64,000 bases of DNA, taken from Formicarius rufipectus (taxonomy: Eukaryota; Chordata; Aves; Passeriformes; Formicariidae). The translations under genes and the position numbers were made by a program. Shown here piece by piece: positions 23,878 through 34,660 of the stretch (within the stretch, counting starts at the first letter, position 1; every line of letters starts with the position of its first letter). Under the pieces are notes generated by a model. That model made no database searches and had not been told where the DNA came from. It saw only the letters and a program-made list of their open reading frames with translations. The DNA lies in the NCBI GenBank assembly GCA_013399695.1, contig VXAU01000197.1, positions 530,303 through 594,302 on the forward strand, given 5' to 3'.

Positions 23878-25559
23878 AAAGTTAACACATTGGCAAAATC
23901 ACCTCTTTCTTCTGCCTTAACTCCACTGGAACAAGTTGTGGCCTCAGATGTGATCTGATGCTATAAAATCTGGAGAACCTTCCTGATGGTTTTCTCCATG
24001 CACGTGAGCAGGCTGAGGTGCATGCCAGCACTTGCCAGCAGAGCCCTGCAACCAACTGGTGTGTCCAGTATAGATTTCATAGCACACTGGGATGGGTGCA
24101 GTGCTTCCAGCCTCTTCTCCCAGCTCCCTTCCCCTGCCCGGTGAGGCAGAGCCCAACTGAGCCCCCACACTGGGCAGCATTCCCCAATTCATTGCAGGGA
24201 AAATCTATGTGTGCAGCTTTGCCCCAGCCCACCAGGGCAGTCAGAGAGTCACATTCACATTGCTGGCTCTTGTCTTTAATTGTATTTTGGTCCCTGGACT
24301 GTGAGTCAGATAAATTCCAAGAAAAACATTTTCAAACCAAAAACCTTGTCCCTTTCAAAAATACTTTGTTGCTATTTGCCTGCGTGCACCCAAGATCTTG
24401 GCTTTGTTTCAAGATCTGGAATTACTGGACACAATTTTTTATTTTAAATGGTATGTTGGAACTAGGCTCTTGGCCATGACAAAGACTTACACTTGGGGCA
24501 GGGAACGATGGCCTTTCAGCTGGCCCTGGGTGGCTTTGTGCAGCTCCCATGAAGGTGTGCGTGGGAGTCACTCTTGGAGGAAAATCCCACCCTCGGTGTA
24601 AAATTAAAATAAAAGCAGAAGAATTTTTAGCAGCTAAAAGATTCTAGAAAGACTCTAGAAATTGGCAAGTAGCTGTGAAAATCTGTCTTGTAATAAGTTC
24701 ACTACCTGAAAACTACAGTCACAAAGAGCTGAGATGGTCAGCCAGGACACAGCTGGCTCAGTTCTAGGCTGTCCAGCAATAAACCCATTGGGAGAATATG
24801 CTGGAGAACTTGTCTAAGCGAATGTGCTTTTCTGGACTTCTGGTACCTTTCTGAAGTCAGGTATGGACTCTTGACACCTCAGTGCCCACTGCCTTCATTG
24901 TCTCAAGGGAAGGTGAAACACTTGGGTATAGAAGGCAAAAGCACTGCACACCGTGTAGTATTTTAGTTATGTTTCACTTAAATCTTCCATCAAAACCTGC
25001 ATACTCTGACTTGTCAAAACCAGCTCATCCCACCTGTTGTTGCAAAAAACCCTTTCCTCGAAGCAGAACAAAATTGGCAAGGAGAAAACTGCATTTTTAA
25101 TATGCTGCATTTCTCCAACACTTTTTTTCCAGAAACCTCTAAGATGTCTGCTATGATAATGACACCCTTGCAGGTCATATATTGCTACTGTGTTTTCAAG
25201 ATGAGGAAACCAAAGCTCCCAAGCAGAGCAAGCTTCCAACAGCACCAAAGTATCAGCCTCCAATGTCTTGTTTCCACAGGGACACTGGCTGCCCTGCTGC
25301 AGACAGACACACACAGCAGTGTAAGCAGCAAGTAGGTTCCCCCCAGGCACACAGGGGGGATCACCTTATCCCTTTGGGGAAAGAAATTGCAGGTCTCAGG
25401 GGGTCCTGCTCAGATGCCGCATCCTGCATCTCCTCTTAGTGTTAAGGAGAACCTCTTTTACACCCTATCTGCACAGAACAGAAGGCTGACAGAGGGCCAT
25501 CTGTGTTCTGCGCTCCTACAGCACAGACAGCTCCTTTAACGCTGCCTCTACAGCACCTG

Positions 25560-25930
25560 CTCTGGTGCTCGAGCATCTTCCTGCCCTTGGCCTTGTGCCC
25601 GGTTTGCTGTGCCCTGCTGGGCGCCGGGCGCTCCTGCGGGTGATGCGCACACTCGCTCACCCTGCACTGCACAGAGGAGCAGCTTTGGCTTCTGAGCTGC
25701 TCCAAAGAGCTGGTCCAGCACTGCTGGAGTTGAGGTTTGGCCAGTGGCCTTTGGGCCAGAGGGGCTGGACGGGGAGGGGGATCTGGCACCCTGTGTAGTC
25801 GCGGGGCTCGCCGCGAGGTGTCTCCGTGCGCTGCGCTACGGACCGACGGCGGGGACAGGGCTGGAGAGGGGACAGCGCTGGAGGGGAGACAGGGCTAGAG
25901 AGGGGATACGGCTGGAGCGTGACCATGCCA
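25560..25930. promoter_or_regulatory. CpG-rich, GC-rich patch (orphan CpG island candidate)
   Basis: Roughly 26 CpGs in 370 bp by eye, concentrated at 25615-25660 (GGCGCCGGGCGC) and 25799-25855 (GTCGCGGGGCTCGCCGCGAG). It is the densest CpG cluster in the window. It ends in a 17-bp minisatellite. Islands of this kind often mark promoters of genes or long non-coding RNAs; no TATA box, exon or ORF is recognisable, so direction is unknown. Confidence 0.55.
25851..25919. repeat. Short minisatellite, about 4 copies of a 17-bp unit
   Basis: Four degenerate units follow one another: GGGGACAGGGCTGGAGA (25851), GGGGACAGCGCTGGAG (25868), GGGAGACAGGGCTAGAGA (25884) and GGGGATACGGCTGGAGCG (25902). Units are 16-18 bp and differ at several positions. 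The array forms the right edge of the CpG-rich patch. Confidence 0.8.
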
Positions 25931-28900
25931 GGGGCTGCTTGAACTCACAGAGGCACCTCGTGTGGAGCACGCAGAAATATTTCTTGTGCAGGTAGCTTGG
26001 TAGAACAGGAGTTAAGCACCTCTGTGCATCTGTGCTGGAAAAAATGCCTGAAAAAAAAAATCCTGTTCATTGTGGGCTGTCTTTGGCTTATTAAGAGTGA
26101 TTGCCAGAGCCACAACAGGAAGCTATTTCACAGGTCTCATCTCTCTGGGAAGAGAGGGGCTGTGTGAGTGTGCAGGCTGCAGTGCAGTCCTGGGGAGTCA
26201 GGAAGACGCCCAGAGAGATGAGGAGATGCAAAGTGTTGCTGCTCTGGACTGCACATATGCACTAAGGTAGAAGGCAACACAACACACAGGTTGGTGCATT
26301 CAGCCCAGGTGCCTCTTTTTGACTTCTTGGAGAAGAGCTTAATGTTCAGACACTCTTACCTGAGTTTCAGCTAGAAAGATGCTTAGAAACTGTCCCAACC
26401 TCATGTAGCAGCAGAGCTCATGTGTGTGACTGTATCAGCTTTCTCAGTGCTGATAAATGCCGGGAACTGGTCTCTGCCATAAACCTGGGAGCACCTCCTA
26501 GGACGCCACTGAGTTTAACGTGTCCCGTCTGAAAGGCTTTTCCCTGTATTTTGTCATGGCTCAGGCAGAGTTCCTCAGGGCCCCCACCAGCCCTCCAGTG
26601 GTGTCCCAGGTTGGAGTAAGGGACCCCACACTCTGCAAGCACCTGCTTGTCACCCTGAGGTGTCTGGACACTCAAAACAACTGAGAAGAAACCTGCACTT
26701 CTCTACTTCCTCTTTGCATGGGTTGCATGTGATGATAGGAAGTGGGAAACTTGCCAGGGTATGAAAACCTCTCATCCTTAAGGAAATAAGTCCCTGCGGG
26801 GAGCCATTCCTGAGGAGTGGGCAAGACAGCTTGGCAATCGAGTCCAGGAATGCAGGATGCCTGCTTGCCAAAGAAGCGCCTCATCTGCCTGCTCAAAAGG
26901 GAGGAATTACTGGAATGTTTGGGGGATCCAAGCTATGTCACTGTGAGATAGGAACGAACAGGATTAGGAATAAACCCTTAATGGAGAAAGGTTACAAACT
27001 ACCCCTATTCCTTTGGTAATCATGGGAACCTGGCAGGCTCTGGAGGAGAAAAGTCAAGATTTACAAGTGATCTGGGATGGTTCAGCTAGTCAGGACTCAG
27101 CAACAAAACTTTTAAGGGCCTGAGTTGTGATATGGCACTCATTGAATCACACATTTTTACAGTGTCTGATGCCCTGGCTCACCAGAACAGCTCTCCCAGG
27201 CAGAGGGGCTGTCATGCCCAGGCCACAAAGCGCTGGATGATGGACAGTACAGAGGCCAAAGAGCCTTTTTCTGATAGTTTAGCTACATTGAAAAGTCTTT
27301 TGCCAGCATGTGTATGTGACCTGAATTTTTTTTTCACACCCAGAACCAGTTCCTTGGCTCTAGTACAATGTCCCAGGGTAGGCACAATCTGGAACACCAC
27401 TTCACAGCAGTGTTTGGGAAACTTTTCCAGCTCCATAGACAAAAGAAAGACACAGTGTCTGTATTAATATCCGCACTACCTGACACAGTTTCAGCACTGG
27501 CTGTTCAGCTGTTCCTGGCCTTGAGACAATGCTGGTGGCCACAGGATTCAGGAAAAAATCAGAGAAGTATATGACTCCCCAAAATACCCAGAATCCTACT
27601 ATTAACTTCAAAAAAACCCACAAAAAGTTTCCAAGCCCTTCTGCTCCAGATCCTACTTGAAACTTTCACGAAGTAGGGAAAAAGACATTTTAGCCCCCAG
27701 CTGTCTGCTGAGGGCACGTAGGTAAGTTGTTGGACTGTAACAGGTGAATTTCCACAGACCATTTCTTGATTCTAGTTATCCAGAACTTCAAATCCTGCAA
27801 GGTCCCCTTTAGATGAAAACTGAATACCTGAAACCCACTCAGCTTTGGAGCTTTGTCCCAGCAGCCCCTATAAGCATCAGGAAGATATGATGCAAAAGCA
27901 CATTGGCAGCATCATGCCACTTAAGGGGACATGTGACTCCTAAAGATTCCCATGATCTCTGCAGATCCCTCTGACTGGCTGGGAGAGGCACAAACTTGGC
28001 TTTGCTGCTGGGGACACCAGACTGTGCTCTTGTGGAGAGCTTGTGTAGCAAGACTGATATTTTGAGTGTATCTCAAGAGAGAGCCTGAGAAGCCTGGGCG
28101 TGGGGATGGCTTGTATTAGAAATCTGAAGATACCTTTGGAAACAGTATTTCATCAATGAAACTGTGGGGATTTCCCTTGTTCTGAATGAGTGCGTTGGTC
28201 CTGGCTTCTCCTACCCCTACACCTTGGATGTAGCCCTTGTCTCACAGAACAAATTCCCTCCGTGTATGGGGATTAGCATGATGCTAACAACCTAAAACCA
28301 ATATTGAGGGGAAAATACTGAGGTTTTAAAAAATAAAAAACTCAAATGTCTTGGAAGGCTTAATATATCACCAAACACTAGGACAGCTGGATGGTGAATT
28401 TGTTGTATTTGGAGTTCATTCCTTGGAGCCTGTTTTGATGGAATTGTGGTGACTGCCTAACCAGCAACCTGTTGCACTGGTAGAATTTGAGCCAAAAGAC
28501 TTGTTAAGATTTTGGATTACAGAGCACCAAATGTTAGGGAACCCCAGATACCAGCTATCAACACACCCACAACTCCATAGAAGTTCCTATTCTTTGACTT
28601 TTGAATGTACTTGTGCTCAGTTCAAAGGCTGGTGGTAGAAACTGAGAAGGACAGTGCACTGGCAGCAGAGATGGAGAGAGAGGCTGAGAAGGCTGGGCAC
28701 TGGGAACAGAGAAGAGAGACAGAGACTCTCCTTCCCTGAGAGCTGTGAGCAGGAGACAGTCTGGGAGACATTTGGAGCACGAGGAGGCAGTCAGAGTCCT
28801 GGAGCACAGGATGATGCTGGATGGAGGCAAAGGAAAAGCTGGGAATGTAAGAGTTGCAGAGGAGAGTTTGTGGGGTTCAGTGGGCTGTGCATGCCAGGCT

Positions 28901-29039
28901 GCAAACACCTATGGGGGAAAGCAGTCTTAGGAAATTAACTTTCAGTGGCCAGCTTTGTACTGTAAATTCTTTGCTGCGAAGTTTGTAATTACTTTGGTTC
29001 CATAACACACTGAACTTCTCCACTACCTGACGTCATCCT

Positions 29040-29165
29040 AGAGCACTTCACAAGGAGATAGCAAAATTCCCAGACCTAAAGCAAACAGAGAAATAAAGTG
29101 ACTCATTTATGTTTCATCAGTGATGCTCTGGAAGGCGATGAGGGATGTGAACTCAGATTCACAAA
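29040..29165 (-). repeat. Old SINE-like remnant, reverse orientation
   Basis: GAGCACTTCACAAGGAGAT, then ACAGAGAAATAAAGTGACTC and GATGTGAACTCAGATTC keep the order of the reverse MIR/CORE pattern (GCGCTTTACAAA, ACAGAGAGGTTAAGTGACTT, GAACCCAGGTTC). Low similarity. Confidence 0.35.
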
Positions 29166-29421
29166 TACAGCAGTTTTATTACTTATATTAATTCTGTGTA
29201 TTTACCATCATTCTACATAGTGATTCTGTGCACTCATGACTATGAAGATATACTCCAAATTATTTATCTTCCTGAGGTTTTTAAAGAAGACTGTCTGACA
29301 AAACTAAAGTCTAAGTGGAAGGGTGTGACCTCTACTTAGGAAAGGTTCACCCAAAGACTAAAATTCTTCAAGTCATGGCCATCTTGAAGCTTGAAGGGAA
29401 GGGATAAGAGAATGGAGTCTG

Positions 29422-29440
29422 AAAAAAAAAAAAAAAAAAA
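29422..29440. repeat. A19 homopolymer
   Basis: Nineteen consecutive A residues. I looked for a retroposed sequence ending here and for matching target-site duplications and saw neither. It may be a simple slippage tract rather than a retroposon tail. Confidence 0.85.
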
Positions 29441-29964
29441 GCTCCTGTTCGTTAGTTTTATTAGGAAGGCATTTTAATGATAATTTTCCCCTCTGTTCTT
29501 TCACAGAGTGATAAGAATCTCTTTTCTTCTTGTTTCTTGGAGGGCACTGGAAGGCATCATGGGTCAGCTAGACTGCCCTTTATCCTCTCCCATCCATCAT
29601 GGTTCTGGCTGGTGATGGGTTCAAGGTGTTGCAGGTTTGAGATCCTAAGCAGTTCCTAATGCCTCCTCCACACTCTGAAGCCTGCCTTGTTTTTTCAGTA
29701 ATCCAACCTTTCCCCTTCACCCACGAGAGAGTTTAAGGCATCTGCTGCCACAGATTTCTGAGGAGAATGGGGAAACTGATAAAGAGTTTTTGTTGTGCTT
29801 TGATTTCCAGAGGAAAATTTCATCCTAGTTTAGTGACACACTGATACATTTCTCTTAAAGGGTAAAAGGGAAGCATGAAACATTCCAAGGAAATAACTTA
29901 TACCTGGCTTCAATGCTATTATACTGTTATAAAGGACAAATGGGGCACAATCGTAAATGTGCCC

Positions 29965-30050
29965 AACAATTTTATTTTTCAGGATCATAGATGAGACACA
30001 GAAATTAAATTCTACCTTGTGCAGCCCAAGAACTTTAATGACTTGTGAAT
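29965..30050 (-). repeat. Possible old SINE remnant, reverse orientation
   Basis: TTTTATTTTTCAGGATCATA then GATGAGACACAGAAATTAAA recall the reverse MIR text (TTTTACAGATGAGGAAACTGAGGCACAGAGAGGTTAA). Weak. Confidence 0.28.
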
Positions 30051-31302
30051 TGTCATGTCCTGATATAAACCAGGACTGCCTACATATTTAGCTCAAGGTA
30101 TTTAGCTGAGTCTAAAGGGACTGAGAAACAACTGAGAATGACATTGTCAGCATGTTAGCACTGAGGTTGTGAAGCAAACCCCAAGGCTTCCAAATGCTAT
30201 GTCAAGACAATTTTTTACTTCGCAACCCTGCATTGCTGTAACAGCACAGGCAGACTGGTGTGGTACAAGGTGAGGGAGAGCTACCACAGGGGCACCTGGG
30301 AACGTTAGGCAGAGAATATTATCCCTAATTTGTTCAATGTTAAGCATCACACCCTTGCCATTATTTAACTTTACCTGATCTTTAGTGGGATAATTGGTGT
30401 TTAACATCTGTATAATACATCCTTCTTGAGAATGGTGTTGACAGTGCAGCCTCATACAGCCTGAATGGTAAATATGCTCTGGGGTGCCCTGCCCAAGATA
30501 GAAATCTCTGATCTTTCCTCCAGCCAGACTTGCCTGTTTCCTCTCTGACTGAGGTGTAACTTCTGAGTGAATTGTGAAACTGTGGGGTTGCTGCTGTAAA
30601 TGTGATCAGACAGAAACATATAGACATTAAGTGGGGAGAACTTGCCAAATAGATCCTTATGCCACGGCCTTGAACTTAATGACAGTAGGATTATAAACCT
30701 TAATACCCCAGACTGCAGGTGATTCTTCTGGGACAAAGCATGCTACATCTAGATCATCCTGGTCCCAGGTCTCAGTGGGGTTTTGTGAAAGCATGGTTGA
30801 AGATTTTAAATGCAAACCATCATAGGGACAGTGATGTCAAAACTCCTCCCTGTTCCTTGAAACAATCCCTAGACACCAGGCTGCTGACAGTCGGATCTGG
30901 CAGGGTCTGAGCCGTGTGCTTGGAAAAACTCCATAAATCTTGCTCGCACCTTTGGAACACTCCTGGTCTCAGGCTGCAAAGGGAGCTTTCTGCAGGATCC
31001 CTTTGTACAGTGTGCAGACAATGACATTTTTGTCTTGGTTTTCATTTCATATTGCACCAGTTGTCCTGGATAAGATCATAAACTTGTCCTCACTGGTAAT
31101 GTGCTTTCACAATGTCTGGAGGAGGTGGGAGGAGGTTAAAATTAATGCACCTCCTAGCGTGAAATTATTCATGGCTCAACACTCATAATTACCAGGGCCA
31201 GTTTTAGGAAGCCCATAGTTATGAGGAATTTGATATTTTAAGACTTAAAACAAATGTTTTACAAGCTTTATCCTTTGCCCACTGCAGAACACATTATGGC
31301 CT

Positions 31303-31540
31303 GGTAAAACCGCAGTGTATGTGTACCATCCCCGGCCATTGCCATCAGCTGATCACACCTGTCAGTCATTCATCACCAACCGCTGCCTGTTAGATAATCA
31401 AATTCAATTGGGGTGGGGGCAGGTCAGCCCAGCCATTGTGCTAATTCCCCACCAGAGCAGGGCTCCTGCAGGGAGGCCCAAGGCATCCTGTGCAAAGTTC
31501 AAAGCTTTTGGAAAAAGTAATCAGATCAGACCAATTAGGG
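31303..31540. promoter_or_regulatory. Motif-dense block, enhancer candidate
   Basis: Non-repetitive, compositionally balanced DNA with close-packed motifs: AACCGCAG and AACCGC (RUNX-like, 31308 and 31378), TCAGCTGA (31345), CACCTG (31356, E-box), CTGTCA (31359, TALE homeodomain), TAATCA (31396), CAATTG (31405) and CCAATTAG (31530). The style resembles deeply conserved non-coding elements, but conservation cannot be judged from one sequence. Confidence 0.35.
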
Positions 31541-31661
31541 CCTGTCTGCCTACACTGACAACTGTGTCAGGAGCCCCTGTCTGCCCCATACCCTTCTGGG
31601 CATGCCCTGACCACATGGCTGCCCTGGCTTCAGGCTCCTCTCACCATCTCAGGCGTGTTCT

Positions 31662-31722
31662 GACATAACTCCATAGCAATTCCTCCTCATTCCCATTAAA
31701 GCAGGAGCAGAATTTGGCCCCT
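31662..31722. repeat. Second, shorter remnant of the same repeat type
   Basis: ATAACTCCATAGCAATTCC followed by GGAGCAGAATTTGGCCCC resembles the edge of the same old repeat (the AGAATTTGGCCC ending). Divergence is high, so the call is tentative. Confidence 0.3.
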
Positions 31723-34303
31723 GGTGCCATTTTGTACCAAAAGGACTGGCTGTAGGCTGAATGGGGAGTAGAGTTTAATTCAATATTTGATCCATGTTCT
31801 TAAATCATGTATCATATTACCACCTTTTAATTGCCTTTGTTACTCCATGATTTGTTACATGTTCTTGGGGCCTCCCACACGACTCCTAAGTGCTTCTGCA
31901 GCTGAGCCAAAACAATCCTGCTTTCACCATGGACTCTCAGGGATTGTGTGGGTGCCTTCTCACAGCAGGACTCAAGGTTCCTTTGCCCCATAGAGAAGGC
32001 CTGGCCACTGCCACTGCCCAAGCACTCATTACTGCTGGGTCCGTCTCCCACCAGATTGTGCCACTCTGTTTCCCTCTCCTACATTTTGTTCAGTTCTGTT
32101 TATATTAATAAATTGTGGTTGCATGACTATCAGGTAAATAAATGCTTTTGACAACTAAAGAACTTGCATTTCACTTGAGATGTCCCCTTCACAGCCTTCT
32201 TACACTTTCAAACCAGGAAATGTATGATGGTCTTAGACTTGTCTGTAAATGTTAGTAAGTCAGTTTTGACCTATGTGTTCCAGGTTACCTGGACTCTTGG
32301 CAGTGTTTGAAAAAGGCCCTCAAACTGCTTGGTGTGTCAGACGTAATTTGCTTCTGGGTTGTGATTTGGGCTGTGAAAATGAAATGGGTCAGAGCTGCTG
32401 TTCCTTTTTTTGTGTCTTGGGGTCTTTGAGGGGTTCCAGCAAGTTAGAATAGATGATCCCTTAGACTGCAATATTATCAGCAAAAAGAACATCCAGTTAT
32501 ACTTTGTATTTTCATGAAAAGTAAGTTGTTACTAAATGACAAAAAAGGGCACTTGATCGATAGGGATTGCAATAATGTTCAAGAAGTTCTCCAAACCGTT
32601 CTGTGACAACTTTCTCTCATCAGGTCATATCCATTCTTAATTTATGTTATTCTAGGAAGGACAACTCCTGGAAACAGTGCATATGAGAACCACACAGACA
32701 GACAAACATGGTCCCATCCAGACATTCTGAATTAATGCTATGGCCAAGTGTTTGGATTTTAAAATGCCTCTCCCAGCTTCAGACTACCAGATGCCAACTC
32801 CCAGCTCTCCAAGAGCAAGACTTGACCCTTTGTAGGAGAACCTGTCACGATCTCTGCTTTAATCATCACAAATGGCCAAAAGGAAAATCAATCTATCATA
32901 CTGAGAAAAAAACTTTTGAGATCACCCCTCAAAGAGGATTGCAAGTAATCCCTGTGCAAAGGCCCTGTAAAGTGATCTCTTTCAAAATCATATGTATGAA
33001 ATTAGTTATAATCTGCATGGTAATGACCCAAATTTTCAGCTTGACTGTGCAGGGCACAGTAAGGAGAATACAGATGGTTCTAAAGGGGGGTTCTACGTAC
33101 CCTTGCATTTGGCCATGCTGAGATCTTCGCTGCACCTCTAAGACTGTCCCATGAAAATGTGCACAATAAATCGAGGGTGACTGTGTTTTTCTGGTAGGGC
33201 CTGACCCTGTGCCCTTTGAAACTTGTGACTAATCTCTCACTAATTTTATGGTATAGGATCAGCACTTCATAATTTAGAGCCTAATTTTTGTCTGCATTAA
33301 GGTGCTTTTACATTCTCAAAGTTATGAACCCAAATGTCACAAAAAATGAGCCTACAGCAGGGACTCTTCAAGGAGCTTGCCTTTACAAGCAAATCACCAG
33401 AGAGCTCTTTGATGCTTGCTGATTCCTTCAATTTTATGTAATTTAATAAAAGCAAACTTTTACTTAACTTGCAGGCTACTGCAGAAGGACAAAGTGGAGC
33501 GTGATGATGGCTTTGTCTTAAATAGGGTACATTGTGTGGAGGAATCATATTCCAGTGCCCCAGGGAGCAAACAGCACAGCTCTGAGCTGGGACTGGGGGT
33601 GTGAGGGCATTCAATAAAAGGGATATTGATGAGGAGGAAGAAACTTGGGAGGCTATTCCATATGAACAAGACATGTAGATCTCTGAACAGAGAACACAGG
33701 CTGCCACTAGTGTGGGTTTGAACAGCTCTGGGGTCCAGGCCTGGCTCTGTACCAGCTGATACCTCATTGCACACAGAAATGGTGAGGAAAGGAGAGCTCT
33801 GTCTGAGGATGTACCTCCAGAGCAGAGCACGCCCTTCTCTCCTGGGGAATCACCCCACGGAAATGCACAGCTAAATCATGAAATTGCTCTTTTCCAAGTA
33901 CACAAAAGGACTGTATTATCCATGATAATTAAATGCTTATCAGACAAAGAATGAAGTTTTGGATGAAGAGCAAATCATCCCATTTACTGCAGTCAGTGCC
34001 AAAAACCTATCTTCTAGACCAGCATCTCTGTTGAAGGAGAGACAACAAAAGGAAAGGGACTGTAAAAAAGTGCAAACAAAACAACCCGAAACTGTGGTAA
34101 CATGGATCTAAAGTTGACAAAATGGAACAGCCAAACTGAGGACTCCAGATGGAAAATCCACTTAATGGAGAAGGAGAAAAGACAACCTGTCAAGAAAGGG
34201 GCAATTGAAAAGAACCTGTCCAGGAAAAATAAAATGCTAACAATTTTGTGTATAATATTATCAGAAAATTATAACAACAGTGAGGGGGACTTCATAAAAG
34301 AGT

Positions 34304-34404
34304 TGATAAGATAAATGGTCTATCTCCTCTGCTATCTGACTGGAGCACCAGCATTATGTTTTTGCTAATAACCTTATCTCTTGTGGCCTAACGTCTCTGA
34401 TAAG
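34304..34404. promoter_or_regulatory. Cluster of six GATA-factor motifs
   Basis: WGATAR matches are TGATAA (34304), AGATAA (34309), and, on the minus strand, sites read as CTATCT (34320), CTATCT (34332) and TTATCT (34374), plus TGATAA (34398). Six in 101 bp compares with about 0.2 expected at uniform base composition (one match per about 512 bp over both strands). Such clusters are typical of GATA-bound enhancers of blood, endoderm or heart genes. Binding itself is inference. Confidence 0.4.
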
Positions 34405-34564
34405 AGCCAAGGCCAATACTGTGTTTTCTCCTGTTGTTTGCAGTGGACAAGCAGCTTGCTCAGCTTGTTCCCTGTTCTTCCATAGTCCTCGAAAGTGGGC
34501 ATCTCCCCAGGTGGAATGGGAAGAGGTGAGTGGCCAGCTCAGAAGGGTCAGGTCACAGGACCTG

Positions 34565-34660
34565 TCCCTGGTTCTGCCCCAGACTTGCTGGGAGACTTCA
34601 GCTGAGTCTGCCCATCTCCTTGGTCCTGTAATTCCCTTTAGTCCATAGCAGAGACAGTTT
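34565..34660 (+). repeat. MIR-like remnant
   Basis: CTGGTTCTGCCCCAGACTTG then GCTGGGAGACTTCAGCTGAG and TGCCCATCTCCTTGGTCCTG follow the MIR tRNA-end to core order. It begins about 160 bp after the GATA cluster. Confidence 0.45.

Larger units (their letters stand above)
19736..25559. other. Non-coding stretch, no gene seen
   Basis: Frames of 153 codons (24018-24479, +) and 142 codons (22022-22450, -) overlap shadows in other frames and have no recognisable family. The stretch holds a MIR-like remnant, the ATTAA cluster and the possible conserved block at 21.3-21.5 kb. Confidence 0.7.
25931..34303. other. Non-coding stretch, no gene seen
   Basis: The longest frame is 177 codons at 33297-33830 (-), Ser/Leu-rich and unrecognised. 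A purine-rich segment at 28620-28900 (GGAGACA/GAGAGA-like) opens several overlapping frames but has no periodicity or domain. Old repeat scraps lie at 29.0, 30.0 and 31.7 kb. Confidence 0.7.

Noticed and set aside
28620..28930. Purine-rich segment as a possible retroviral or coding fragment
   Set aside because: No LTR ends, primer-binding site, duplications or protein similarity could be seen; probably just GA-biased DNA.
29422..29440. A19 as the tail of a processed pseudogene
   Set aside because: No target-site duplication, no polyadenylation signal at a suitable distance, and no recognisable coding sequence upstream.
32440..32490. CR1-like 3' end (AATAGATGATCCCTTAGA)
   Set aside because: It resembles the TAGATGATC segment of CR1 but lacks the CCTTCCAAC and 8-bp tail repeats; too short to call.
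33297..33830. 177-codon open frame on the minus strand
   Set aside because: No recognised family; an overlapping second minus frame and a plus frame are equally open.
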